Positions 35,697 to 46,909 of a stretch of 64,000 nt of DNA are shown one piece after another (the stretch's first letter is position 1; each line of letters begins with the position of its first letter). Position numbers and translations under genes: made by a program. Origin of the DNA: Dillenia suffruticosa (taxonomy: Eukaryota; Streptophyta; Magnoliopsida; Dilleniales; Dilleniaceae); assembly GCA_033439265.1 (NCBI GenBank), contig JAVTVX010000026.1, positions 11,409,001 through 11,473,000 on the forward strand, written 5' to 3'. The notes under the pieces were generated by a model. That model saw only the letters and a list, made by a program, of their open reading frames with translations, searched no databases and was not told where the DNA came from.

Positions 35697-36695
35697 TATT
35701 ACAAGAAAATAGGGTATCAGCGACGAAAAATTACCGATGGACAAAAATCCATCCTAAATAGTGAAGGATTAACGTTGGACAGAATATTGAGAGATTAACG
35801 ACGGAAATTAGTTACGAAAATATTTTCATCTCTAATTCATCGCTACAATGGTTTAAAGTAAAAAAAAAAAAAAAAAAAAAATCTGTAAACTTATTAGCGA
35901 CGGATTAGCGATGAACTTTTTACTAACAGAAAACATCCGTTGCTAATCCGTTGGTGTAGTGGTGAAGGATAAAAAGAAAAAAAAAACAAAATAAGTACAG
36001 CTATCAGCTACAAAAATTTTAGCGGTGGATTATTGACGGAAATTTTAGTAACGGATTAACAACAAATATTTTTCCTTTTTTTTTTAATTTTTATTTATTT
36101 ATTTATTTTATTTATTTATATTTTTATTTTATTTTGTAGAAGAATAATATTATTTTATTATTTTATTTTAAGCTAACATTTTATTATTTTATTATTTTAT
36201 AATAAATTATCATTTTATATTATTTTGTTATTATTAAAAAAATGTGAGATAAAGATAATAAATAAAAAAAGTATATGGTTAGATATCTCATTGTGGTCTA
36301 GTGGTTGTGGTGTTTTTAATATTTTACGCATGCAGAGGACTGAATATGGCTGGAGGCGGGTTGGAGGCATTTTTTGCAAATTAAAGGAAGTCGGTGGGTG
36401 CGGGCTGGGGGCGGGCTGGTGCGTAGGTGCGGGCGGTGAGAGTGAGGGTGGGTGCGATCTAACGAGAGCACGTGAAGGCACGTGCATGCGCCAGAGGGCT
36501 CCAAGAATCAGCAACGGATTTTTTCCGTCACTGATATTTAGTAACGGATGGTATTCCGTCAAAAATTTTTAGCGGTGTGGTTTTCAGCAACGGGTTTAAT
36601 AACAAAAAAAATCCGTCGCTAATATTGTTTTGCGATGGAATATTAACAATCAGTAACGGATATTTTCGTTGTTGATATATTGTTTTCTAGTAGTG
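35697..36695 (+). mobile_element. Complete non-autonomous CACTA element, 999 bp
   Basis: The left end TATTACAAGAAAATAG equals CACTACAAGAAAATAG with two C-to-T changes. The right end TGTTTTCTAGTAGTG is the reverse complement of CACTACTAGAAAACA. Both are flanked by the 3-bp duplication TAA (35694-35696 and 36696-36698), the duplication length typical of CACTA elements. Subterminal GCGACGG/CCGTCGC-like units occur on both sides. No transposase: the centre has an AT-rich block and a G+C-rich block (36340-36500). Confidence 0.75.
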
Positions 36696-36853
36696 TAAGT
36701 CACATATATTTCTATTTTCCACCCATACAGTTGTTATTCAATTGCGAACTCTATTTATATAATTTCACCGACTTCTCTTCTATAAGTAGATGAATTCATT
36801 TCTTAATAGAATCCAAAAATTCGGTCACAAATTTTGCAAGCATGGGATAATTA

Positions 36854-36894
<41 letters not shown>

Positions 36895-37089
36895 CCAAAG
36901 AGAAAGAGATGAGAGATGTGAGATGGTTTCTGCAAAGGCAAGAGGAAGATTCTAGATCTGTAACAGATGAGGGTCTGTTGTGATAGAGATCACATTTATA
37001 ATATGGACATATTAATAATTTTATATTATTCAAGTGAGTATATAAATGAAAAATTATTAGACAGTGAGGAGAGGAATAGTAAACCACCA
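36696..37089. other. Spacer with GA microsatellite
   Basis: (GA)n at 36857-36891. Otherwise AT-rich with no coding motif. Confidence 0.6.
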
Positions 37090-37545
37090 ATAGAATTATG
37101 GGCTAAATTGAGGTAGTTGACGAAGGCTAAATTTCTAATCCAAAGTATAGAAATTTGTTGTTTCCTAAAGTTCATAAAACTAGTTTAGGGTTCAAAGCTG
37201 AAGTAGTGGGGGCAAAAAAAGATGAGATTGATTATTAGGAAGTACATTATAAACTTGAAAGTGATAATGAATATAAGAGTGATAGTTCTGGATAAATTTT
37301 ACATTAGGGATTTAATTTTGAATTAAAAATGAGGAGGAATTGCTTGACTCACTTTTTAATGAAAATCTAACCCGTTAAGAAAAAGACAATAATGATTACA
37401 CAATGAGGGATATGTATTCTGATAGTGAAGACTTGATTGCTTCTTTAACATTTGACACAAATTTTGAGGTAATATGTATTCTGTTGATGAAGACTTGATT
37501 TCTTTAACATTTGATACAAATTTTGAGGTGGGAGTTTCCAAACAT
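37090..37545 (+). pseudogene. Possible MULE transposase N-terminal remnant
   Basis: Broken frames carry acidic segments such as ESDNEYKSDSSG, DEEELLDSLFNE and YSDSEDLIASLTFDTNFEV, similar in style to the acidic region ahead of the DNA-binding domain of plant Mutator-like transposases. An imperfect direct duplication of about 50 bp (GAAGACTTGATT... TTTGA(C/T)ACAAATTTTGAGGT) lies at 37426-37530. No catalytic domain is present. Weak call. Confidence 0.25.
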
Positions 37546-37654
37546 GTGATCTCGTATACCCAACCGTCCTTGGCATGGCAAGTACGCTACTAGTAGTAGC
37601 CAAGGTCTACTGTGTTGTTCTTGCATGGATGCAGGTAGTAGCCTAAAGTCATTG

Positions 37655-39142
37655 TGATGCAACTCTTCGTAAAGCCATAAGAAATGCTCGAGACCGTGCC
37701 AAGAGATTGGCCGCTAGGCGAGCACATGAGGCAATAATGGAGGTTCGCACGGACATAGCTCCAAGGAAGGTTCGCTTGAACACAATGGCTCTTATATAGT
37801 CAAAGGACATCCATGATGCGACACCAGCATCAAGCAAAGCAATGCAATTGCCTAAGACATTGCACAACACTACAAATAGCCACCAGAGCAAAGACAAGCT
37901 GCGCTCAACTGCGCTCAAGCCACAACACGAGACAACCAAGCAGTCACTTGCCAAAGGACACAACCCTTCGAGCAAAGGTTACAACCCTTTGTGCAACATC
38001 GAGCAACCATAAAGCAATTGTCTCTAAGGAAGCAAAGAAGGCTATTGCTTATCCAAAAGAGCGAGGAAGAAAGCCTCAGCTCGAAACAACACCAAGCGAA
38101 GAGGTGCCATTGCACTAGCAGCCAGCACATGCCTATGTGCCATTGCATGAGCAGCCCACGCATGAGAATGTGCCCATTCCGAGCAATGCAATGCCACTGC
38201 ATGTGAATGCTATCTTCAGTCCATGCAAAGAGATGCCAAAGCATGAAAAGGTGCAATCCATAATGCCACCACATGAGCAGCATGCAATGGAAGACAAGGC
38301 AATGCACTACCATGCCTCAGTGCACCATAAGCATGAAGATATGAATAATGAAATGCATGCAGTTGAACCAACAAGTGAAGAGACATCATTTTGAGACACA
38401 TGGCTCGAGGGAATAGAGAGAATGCTCGAGAAAAATGAGCCATGGCCTGAGAAGATAGCACTGGTACACGGGCCATCATGCAACAGCACATGAGCAGCAC
38501 GCGCCAGCGCTCGCAAAAAGCACCATGCCAAGCAAAGCAAAGCAACCTCTGGTTCCCTCATGCAGTAACTGTTTTTATGAAATAATTCTATTCATTTTTT
38601 TAAAAGTTGTGTGTAAAGAGAACCTTTCAATGCCCCCTCTATTTCTATAAATAGGGTAGGCCTCTCCCTTTGTAACAAGCAATTTTTAAGAAATAAAATA
38701 TTAGAATTATGAGGAAAATAGTTCATTTCCTTGCGTGAGAGAACTATCTTAGGGTTTAAGAGTGCAAAAGACCCCTTGAGTAACATCACCTTTGCATGAT
38801 AAGTAAGGCTTAAGAGTTGACGTTTTCCCCTTAAGTTACATCACCCCACGTGATATATCGGCGCTTGTACTTGGAGACCCATTAAGGCAAGTTCAAATCA
38901 TTCTCCATCTTCTCCATCTTCTACTCCTTTTCCATTTTATTTTCTGCAAGTAAGGCCTTATGCATTGGGCATTTTGGTATCTTGCACAAAAGAAGAACTC
39001 AAGCCTCCCCAACCCCCTTAACATGCAAGAATCAAAGGCATTCTCGGCTCTTGTGTGCCAAGCCAAGCATTCTGCACACCTCACAGCCCTTATGTGAGTA
39101 AAATACCTTGTGTCGTGGACCCAACATCGAGGGAACACAACA
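37655..39142 (+). repeat. 5' LTR of chromovirus
   Basis: It runs from TGATGCAACTCTTCG to GGGAACACAACA, 1488 bp. It contains many short ATGAGCAGC / GCATGAG phrases around 38100-38300. Compared with the 3' LTR it has an extra stretch near 38115-38210 and lacks about 80 bp present at 43375-43455. Confidence 0.85.
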
Positions 39143-39145
39143 TTA

Positions 39146-39165
39146 ATTGGTGCTTTCATTGAGAG
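39146..39165 (+). other. Chromovirus primer-binding site
   Basis: ATTGGTGCTTTCATTGAGAG lies three bases after the LTR end, where plant gypsy elements have their tRNA primer site. Confidence 0.6.
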
Positions 39166-39428
39166 ATTAAACAACCTTTCATTGAGAAGTTCTCTTCAAG
39201 GAATTTCTTGTGAGATTGCATCAACACTTTAAGATTTCGTTGAAAGGAAGACATCCTTCATCAAGGAAGACATCCTTTCGGGAGAAATCCATCTTTCTAC
39301 CCTTCTATCAAAGGAATCACGTGATTCATTGAAAGAGGAAGACAACAGTCCATTCATTCCTTGAACATCCATTGGGATTTTGGAAAAAAGGACACTTGTT
39401 TTATACCATTTCATCTTATAAACCATTA

Positions 39429-40450
39429 TGGTGCAAAGAGAAATGATTGAGGCTCTTGAAGCACTCTTGGATGCGAATGAATAAGTCCGCAATAGCACGG
39501 ACCAGCGCTTGACTCAAATAAAGCAAAGTCTGGCTACCATGAGTACCATTCTTAGGGAACTCCATGCGGCAAGTCAAGGACAGCATGCAAGACATGCAGT
39601 CCTCATCCAAGAAGAGGAGCAATCCTCGGCTATTAGAGCCCCTCACCCCACGCTAGCGTCTTCGCATGCTGAAGTGGATGATTCATCAACAAGTGGAGGT
39701 GAAATTGATGCCCCTAACATGCGCCGAAATGCAGCCTTCCAACCACATCAACCGTGGTAGCCCAAACTCGTCTTTCCAACATTTGCTCAAGGAGAACCGA
39801 GCACTTGGATTGCAAAGGCTGAAATCTATTTCACATATTATCCAATGGATAAGTACGAAAAGATGCGAGTTGCAAATTTCAACTTTGAGGAAGAAGCACA
39901 ACTTTGGTACCAATGGATATGAGAAAGGTTTCAAACCAAATGAAATGCCCTATCTTGGAGGAAACTATGTGGTAAAATCACCAAAAGATTCGGTGAAACT
40001 TCTTATGTTGACTATGATGAGGCTCTCACATGTTTGAAACAAACCTCTTTTTTAAGAGAACATCAAAGGGAATTTGAGAAAATCTCAATACGAGTCGATT
40101 GGCCCGAACTAGCCCTAGTAGGTACCTTTATTGGCGGACTAAGGCATGAACTAGCATCTGAAGTGAAGTTGCATAGATCTAAGACTTTGATGCGCTCTTG
40201 GGAGATTGCTTGACAAAGATGATCAACTCCAAGACATTTGAAAGATCTAAAGGTCGCAACCATTTAAGGGGATTGTTAACACACGAACCCCTACTAAACC
40301 CACTACTTCTAAGACTTACCATCAAGGCGCAATGAGTAGTAAAACTCATGGAGTGAAACATCTCTCCTATGCCGAAATGGAAGCAAGAAGAACCAAATGG
40401 TTATGTTTCAATTGTGATGAAAAATTCACACCGAGTTACAAAAGTGATAA
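39429..40450 (+). pseudogene. gag: Chromovirus gag (broken)
   Basis: The gag starts near 39429. The capsid core lies at about 39762-40213: FPTFAQGEPSTWIAKAEIYF, FNFEEEAQLWYQW, TSYVDYDEALTCLKQT, and FIGGLRHELASEV. A zinc-knuckle remnant LCFNCDEKFTPSYKSD is at about 40403-40450, with the last two metal ligands changed. Stops at 39761, 39919, 39949 and 40212, plus frame changes before the knuckle, inactivate it. Confidence 0.8.
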
Positions 40451-40559
40451 ATCCCGAATTTTCATGATTGAAACTCACGATGATGAGGAGACACCAAGTG
40501 AAAATGAATTGGTGCAGTTTGATGAGTCACCTTTCGAAGATGACCCTCACATTTCTATC

Positions 40560-40960
40560 CATGCTATGGCCGGTATCGAAGGTCCTAAGACCATGCGTAC
40601 CAAGGCACATATTGGAGGAAAAGAAGTTATTCTTTTGGTAGACAACGGATCCTCACTCAATTACATCAATCACCGAGTAGCGGTAACTCTCAAGTTATCC
40701 ATCGAAAAGATTGAGCCTTTCAAAGTAAAGGTTGCCAATGGTGAAAAGTTGCAATGTTCAGAAATCCACCAAGAAGTCACTATCAACATCCAAGGTTATG
40801 AAATCACCACCGAATGAAGCATTTGGGAATGGGTTCTTGGAATTCAATGGCTCTCAACCCTAGGAAAAGTAGTAACCGACTACAGCACTAGAACAAGGGA
40901 ACTCAAGTATGGTGATAAATGGGTTCAACTTAAGTTACCCTATGAAGAAGAGTCACCAAA
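40560..40960 (+). pseudogene. Chromovirus aspartic protease
   Basis: Open to 40817. It shows the retropepsin motif LLVDNGSSLNYI (usual D-S/T-G with Asn in the middle), then VKVANGEKLQC, which follows the active site in chromoviruses. After the stop at 40816 the linker toward RT (VLGIQWLSTLGKVVTDY, about 40833-40883) remains, and then RT is absent. Confidence 0.8.
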
Positions 40961-41026
40961 GGAGTGATCACAAACTGGCCCTCTCGTTGCTATCTCCAGT
41001 CCCGAATGGAGCATGTGGGAATAAAT

Positions 41027-42265
41027 AAAGGCAGCCCTTCAACAGGACAACTGAAGCCAGGAGATAATTCAGAAATTAGAGTCCAACCAGGCTAATACAG
41101 TCTATTACGAAATGAAGAAAGGAATGTTATTTTGGAAAGGAAAGGTATATGTCCTTTCTATCCAAGACCTTACACAAAAAATCCTTTCACATTATCATGA
41201 AACCAAAAAAGGAGGACATAGCGGAGTCTTCAAGACTTATGCTCGCATTGTCCAACTCTTCGCATGGGAAGGCATGAAAAAGGATGTTCTCGATTATGTC
41301 CGTTCATGTCAAGTGTGCCAAAGGACTAAGGGAGATTCCACGAAGCCTCAAGGACTTCTTTAACCGCTGCCCATACCGCAACACTCTTGGGAAGATGTCA
41401 CGATGGACATGATTGAAGGATTGCCATCCAGCAACGGATTCAATGGCATTCTAGTCGTCCTGGATAGATTTACTAAATATGCTCACTTTGTTGCTCTTAC
41501 GCATCCCTTCACGGCCAAGACTATTGCAAGGCTATACGTGGATTATGTAATGAAGCTTCACAGAGTTCCTAAAAGCATAGTCATTGACCGAGATAGGATT
41601 TTCATGAGTGGCTTTTGGAAAGAATTCTTCTACCTCCATGGAACTCACCTTGCAAGAAGTTCGATCTACCATCCGCAAACCAATGGACAAACTGAGGCAA
41701 CCAATAGAACATTGGAACAATACCTCAGGAGTTTCTTCATCACACTCTTAGGAAATGGGAAGAACACCTTTCATGGGCAAAATATTGGTACAACACCTAT
41801 AAGCATGAAGTAATTGGGATGTCACCATTTGAAACCCTCTATGGAAGGCCGCCACCAAGTCTTCCTTCTTATTCTAGTGGGTCGGCAATTAACGATCTGG
41901 TTGACACTGAATTGAAGACAAGAGATAAGATGATTTGACAACTAAAATCAAACCTTCAAAGGGCACAAACAAGAATGAAAAGGTAGTAAGACAAGAATCG
42001 CCCAGATAAAGAGTTTCAGATTGGTGATTGGGTCTATTTGAAATACCATTTCTAGAAAAGGAGACGCGATTCCAAGCAAGGGCTAGCAAAGCTCCAAGCC
42101 AAATACTATAGGCCATACCAAATTAAGGCCACGTATGGGAAACTCACGTATCGTCTTGATCTTTCTCCAGACATTTCAATCCACCCAGTCTTCCACATAA
42201 ATTGGCTAAGAAAATTTGTGGGAGACCCTTCAAAAATTTCGGCCAACCTCCCGAACCTTGAAGAA
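41027..42265 (+). pseudogene. Chromovirus integrase
   Basis: HHCC finger with GGHSGVFKTYARI and SCQVCQRTKGD at about 41180-41335. The catalytic core keeps all three acids: MDMIEGLPSS (Asp, about 41403), IVIDRDRIFMSGFW (Asp, about 41578), and NGQTEATNRTLEQYL (Glu, about 41690). One stop (41361) lies between finger and core, and a frame change near 41755 plus stops at 41811, 41937 and 42052 break the C-terminal part, which still shows the GDWVYLKYHF and HPVFHINWLRK motifs. Confidence 0.88.
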
Positions 42266-42269
42266 GATG

Positions 42270-42493
42270 GTAGCATCATCTTTGAACCAGATGCAGTGCT
42301 TAATTCAAGACTAGTCCGTAGTGGAGACCACACACGGCAAGAGGTGCTAATAAAATGGAAAGGCCTCAGCACGGAGGAAGCAACTTGGGCGGAAGTATTA
42401 ACCATTATCATTGGTTATCCATTCTTCAACCTTGGAGACAAGGTTAAACTTAAAGGAGGGGCGAATGATGCAACCCTTCGCAAAGCCATATAA
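42270..42493 (+). pseudogene. Integrase C-terminal chromodomain
   Basis: The segment from about 42278 reads FEPDAVLNSRLVR... EVLIKWKGLSTEEATWAE, the chromodomain core (beta strands then the W-K-G-L and A-T-W positions) of chromoviruses. In the family this domain directs insertion to particular chromatin. The reading frame is open to 42493 and runs into the 3' LTR. Confidence 0.85.
42452..42465 (+). other. Chromovirus polypurine tract
   Basis: AAGGAGGGGCGAA lies directly before the TGATGCAA start of the 3' LTR. Confidence 0.75.
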
Positions 42494-43977
42494 AAAGTTC
42501 GAGACCGTGCCAAAAGATTGGCCGTAAGGTGAGCATAGGAGGCAATAATGGAGGTTCGCACGGACATAACTCCAAGGAATGTTCGCTTGAACACAATGGC
42601 TCCTGCCGAGCCAAAGGACATCCATGATGCGACAACAGCATCAAGCAAGGCAATGCAATTGCCTAAGGCATTGCACAACACTACATATAGCCGCCCGAGT
42701 AGAGACAAGCTGCGCTCAAGCCACAACACGAGACAACCAAGCAGTCACTTGCCAAAGGACATGACCCTTCGAGCAAAAGTCACGACCCTTCGTGCAACAT
42801 CGAGCAACCATCAAGCAATTGTCTCTAAGGAAGCAAAAAAGGCTATTGCTCATCCAAAAGAGCAAGGAAGAAGGCCTCAGCTCGAAAGGACACCAAGCGA
42901 AGAGGTGCTATTGCACGAGTAGCCCACGCAGGAGAATGCGCCCATTACGAGCAATGCAATGCTATCTTCAGCCCATGCAAAGAGATGTCAAAGCATGAAA
43001 AGATGCAATCCATAGTGCCACCACATGAGCAGCACGCCATGGAAGGCAAGGCAATGCACTACCATGTCTTAGTGCACCACAAGCATGAAGATATAAGCAA
43101 GGAAATGCATGCAGCTGAACCAACAAATGAAGAGACATCATTTGGAAACACATGGCTTGAGGGAATAGAGAGAATGCTTGAGGAAAATGAGCCATGGCTC
43201 GAGAAGACAGCACCAGTGCATGGACCAGCATTCAGTAGCGCATGAGCAGCACATGAGCAGCGCGTGCCAGCACATAAACAGCGTGTGCTAGAGCGAGCAA
43301 GCAACACCATGCCAAGCAAAGCAACCTTTTGTTCCCCCATACAGTAACTGTTTTTATGAAATAATTCTATCTATTTTTCTAAGACTTTTATTAAGGAAAT
43401 AAGAACAGTTACAACTGTCAAGTAGTTATCTATGTATTAGGATTTTTTATTCTAAAAGTTATGTGTAAAGAGAACCTTTCAATACCCTCTCTACTTTTAT
43501 AAATAGGGCATGCCTCTCCCTTTGTAATAAGCAGTTTTTAAGAAATAAAATATCAGAATTCTGAGGAAGAGAGTTCCTTCTCCAATGTGAGAAACTATCT
43601 TAGGGCTTAAGGGCTTAAGGGTGCCAAAGACTCCTTGAGTAACATCACCCTTGCGTGATAATTAGGGCTTAAGGGTTGACGTTTTCCCCTTAGGTTACAT
43701 CACCCTCGCGTGATATATCGTCTCTTGTACTTGAAAATCCATTAACGCAATTTCAAATCATTTTCCATCTTCTCCATCTTTTACTCCTTTTCCATTTTAT
43801 TTTCTGCAAGTAAAGCCTTATGCATTGGGCATTTTGGTACCTTGCACAAAGGAAGAACTCAAGCCATCAACTCAAGCCTCCCCAACCCCCTTAACCGTGC
43901 AAGAATCAAAGGTATTCATAGCCCTTGCGTGAGGAAAATACCTTGTGTCATGGACCCAACATTGAGGGAACGCGACA
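42466..43977 (+). repeat. 3' LTR of chromovirus
   Basis: It runs from TGATGCAACCCTTCG to GGGAACGCGACA, 1512 bp. It matches the 5' LTR over its length apart from the indels noted there. Confidence 0.85.
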
Positions 43978-43982
43978 CATTA

Positions 43983-44583
43983 TCAAGCGAGTGTCATGCG
44001 CGCATGCACGTATAGCTATGTGGTGCGGGGGTAGAGTCATCATTTAATGCTCAATGTTTTGACCATGTAAGGCATAAGCAACTTCAATTGGCTCGTTGTG
44101 ACCCTTTTTGATCTATGATAGCCCGATTTCCTAATTTGACCAATAAACGTGGATCAATACCAATTGATATGGGTCCATTAGTGCAAAAACCCTAGTTTGG
44201 TCTGTGAGTTTTTGTGATGATCATGATACATGTAGTTTTTTAGCATGACCAGATGTCTTGGATATCTATTCTATGCTTATTGCCCTGCCAGGTAAAAAAT
44301 AAGAGATGACATGCATGTGGCTTACTTTGACTTTTTTGTGATTTGGTTTTGATCTCACTCCCCCACTATGATGATCTGTATTATCCTTATGCTATATGTT
44401 TTGGAATCAGACATGCGATATAATCTGCTATGTATATGTTATGCGCAGCATATCAATTATATTAATCTAGATTCCTTATATAGAGAGCTCTTTGAATGGG
44501 CTTAGAGGGACCTAAAACTTAGGGGATTACAATCTTGATTTTGTTATCTAATATCCCATGTTTGGGATCAATTGATGAGTATT
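43983..44583. other. No feature seen
   Basis: Noncoding sequence between the chromovirus and the solo LTR. Possibly older retroelement sequence, with no motif. Confidence 0.35.
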
Positions 44584-44588
44584 GGGTC

Positions 44589-45968
44589 TGTTGTTCCCAA
44601 ATACAACCAAGAAGGGGGGTTGAATTCGTTGTCTAAAATTTGACTTTTCAAATTTTTATCTAATTACACTTAAATCTAATTGAACTTATGGTCAATCTAT
44701 AGAACAAATAGCAAAATATAAAAGGAAAAATTAGGAGACAAGTCTGGTTTATATTAGTTTGGACTTATGCCTACATCCACTCTTCCAGCCAAGCAAGTCA
44801 GAATCTAGCAATCTACTAGTTTTCATTATGATCCAAAACGGCAATGTATATCCACTTGTCAACTTCTGATCTTTACACCACAAAAATTACTTCGTCCAAC
44901 AATAGAAGACAACTCACACAAATATTCAATCAAAAGATTACAAAAAATGAATAAAAAGAAAATGAGCAGCAGACTCTCTTTTTTTTTTTTGTATCTCAGA
45001 GTACAAAATTTCTTCTTGATTTTTGATGCAATGAAGTCTCAGATATTGTTGTCATTCGGCCACACTAGTTCACACACTTGTCCCGAAAAATAGATTTCAA
45101 ATTCTCATAAATTTTGATATTTATCAATGATAAATAATTTTCTTCTGAATTTTAAATATCTCTCTATTATATTCAAAAATCATTTTGATTATATTCAGAT
45201 GATTGTTTTTCCAGAAAATTCAAAAACCACTCCAGAAGTTCAATCTCAGTTCCGAATTTTTCAGAACAAATAGCTGACTTTACCCAATTATTTCTCTACC
45301 AAAATCTTGAAATAATTGTGTCACGAATCATCATATGTGCCGTTCAACTATAGTATTATACTGTAAAATAATTAAATTCACAAGTCCAAAACTAGTGGTG
45401 AAGATATCGAAAGCCAAATACCCCTTGAGAATCATTTTTTGACAAATAATTCTGCTATGTAAAATAGTTAACCAACTAATTTCCGACTGATTTTTCTCTA
45501 ACGTATTCGCAAGATATTTGTACTGTAAATGTTTGAAATCGAAGTTTCACACACCTTTTTTGAAATATAATTTTTGGTTTTAAAAATATTTCAACACATA
45601 AGAAAATATGGCTATCTAAATATATCCAAATGATCATATTTCAACATTTCAAAAAATTTCTAAGTAGTGGAATAAATTATTCTTATATTGTGAGATCTTT
45701 TATGTACATTTAGGGTCAATTATAGATTAAGTGTAATACCCAAGTTACATTAACCTTGTTGACTGGGTTTTTAACAAATATAAAAAAATCTTGTTTCTAT
45801 GATCGAATAAACCTTACTTTTATGATCGATTCTATTACTGGTTTTATTACTTTTTTTTTGACAAAAACTATTTTTTGAATAAAAAATCTATATACTAAAT
45901 ATATTGGTTAGAATAACATGAAAGATTTTGTTATCATCAAAACTAAGAAAATAACAATTTTCTTAACA
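44589..45968 (-). repeat. SIRE-like copia solo LTR with perfect target duplication
   Basis: Read on the minus strand it starts TGTTAAGAAAATTGTTATTT and contains AGTTTTGATGATAACAAAATC, the usual SIRE-type LTR opening. It has AGTGGATGTAGGCATAAGTCC near its end and finishes CCTTCTTGGTTGTATTTGGGAACAACA. The five bases on each side are identical: GGGTC at 44584-44588 and at 45969-45973. Neither a primer-binding site nor coding sequence adjoins it, so it is a solo LTR left by LTR-LTR recombination. Confidence 0.85.
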
Positions 45969-45973
45969 GGGTC

Positions 45974-46412
45974 AATGAGTTCATTTTGATAAATGCCCTT
46001 ATTTTATACTCATGACATGCACGATTGTATTAAAATGATTTTAAATGTATTTTGCCATAATTTTATACGTTTCACTATACTCTTTTATCTCTTATTTAGG
46101 TTTCATGAGTTTCGCTAGGCATGAGGGTAAAATATCTATGGGTAACACGTACGTCCTTGAGATGACCGGAGGCTTGATGAAACATGAAGGAGAGTTTTAA
46201 ACCTATGAAACCATTTCAAGTTATAGCCTCTTCTTATCATGCTATTTTTGTTTCATGCATTTTTGGATTAGAATAATATACTCCGGTTTTAGAGAAAACC
46301 TGTTATATTGACTATGTTTTTGAGACTATAATTTTGTAATCATGACATATATGCATGGTAGTTGTCCTTGTTCCTAAGCGATACATTATAATTCTTTCTA
46401 AATGGATGAGAC
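45974..46412. other. No feature seen
   Basis: AT-rich sequence, no motif. Confidence 0.35.
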
Positions 46413-46909
46413 TGATATAGAATGGATAGCCCTCCGAAGCATATACCAAATAGTCAAGCTCAGTGGAAAATTTAAGGGACGGGTTTATGATGGGGCAAAG
46501 ACCGTGTTAAAAAGAAGTAGAAGGGGTCAGGAACAAGTATGAAGCAAGTGGCGCAGCATTGAGAAGCTGTGCCGCGGCTTGTAGGGATGGGTGCCGCATT
46601 GCCTTGATAGAATTCCCATTTAATTTTCTTATTTTTCTTGACATTTTCGTTATTATTGTTATTCTCTGTTTCTATTTTTTTGGGTTAGGGTTTTTCTATT
46701 TTATTGAGGAGTCATTAGGCTATCTAAATACTTTGTTTGTGAATGTAATGGAGACCTTTAGACTTTGGTTATTATAAATATTGTTTGTTTCTCTCAACCT
46801 TAATTTGTTTATTTTTATTTTTATTTTGTTTATCTCATTAGATGATTTTCTCTACAGAGTTTTAGAGTTTGAGATGATCAAACTCAATCCACGTTTCCAT
46901 TCTACATGA
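46413..46909 (+). repeat. LTR of unclassified retrotransposon (copy 2)
   Basis: Diverged copy of the LTR at 34315-34829, from TGATATAGAATGGATAGCCC to CATTCTACATGA. A phrase ATTGAATTGGAGTTAAAG shortly after the end may be the damaged primer-binding site. Neither copy has a polypurine tract in front, so both look like left LTRs or fragments. Confidence 0.5.

Larger units (their letters stand above)
37655..43977 (+). mobile_element. Chromovirus-type Ty3/gypsy element lacking RT/RNase H
   Basis: Two LTRs (37655-39142 and 42466-43977), primer-binding site, gag, protease, integrase with chromodomain, and polypurine tract. Flanks CATTG (37650-37654) and CATTA (43978-43982) fit a 5-bp target duplication with one mismatch. 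The internal region is only 3.3 kb because reverse transcriptase and RNase H are missing: protease-side sequence passes directly into the sequence before the integrase zinc finger at about 40965-40985. Scattered stops add to the damage. It inserted near the MULE-like remnant at 37090-37545. Confidence 0.85.

Noticed and set aside
36285-36345. Functional tRNA gene
   Set aside because: Only an A-box-like phrase is present; no B box or cloverleaf could be drawn.
37813-38394. His/Cys/Met-rich frames in the chromovirus LTRs (also at 42548-43245)
   Set aside because: They lie inside LTRs, overlap on both strands and result from the ATGAGCAGC-type repeats.
34315-46909. One retrotransposon bounded by the two unclassified LTR copies
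   Set aside because: Outer flanks (TAATG and ACGAT) do not match, and the right copy lacks a polypurine tract in front. Kept only as a question in the findings.
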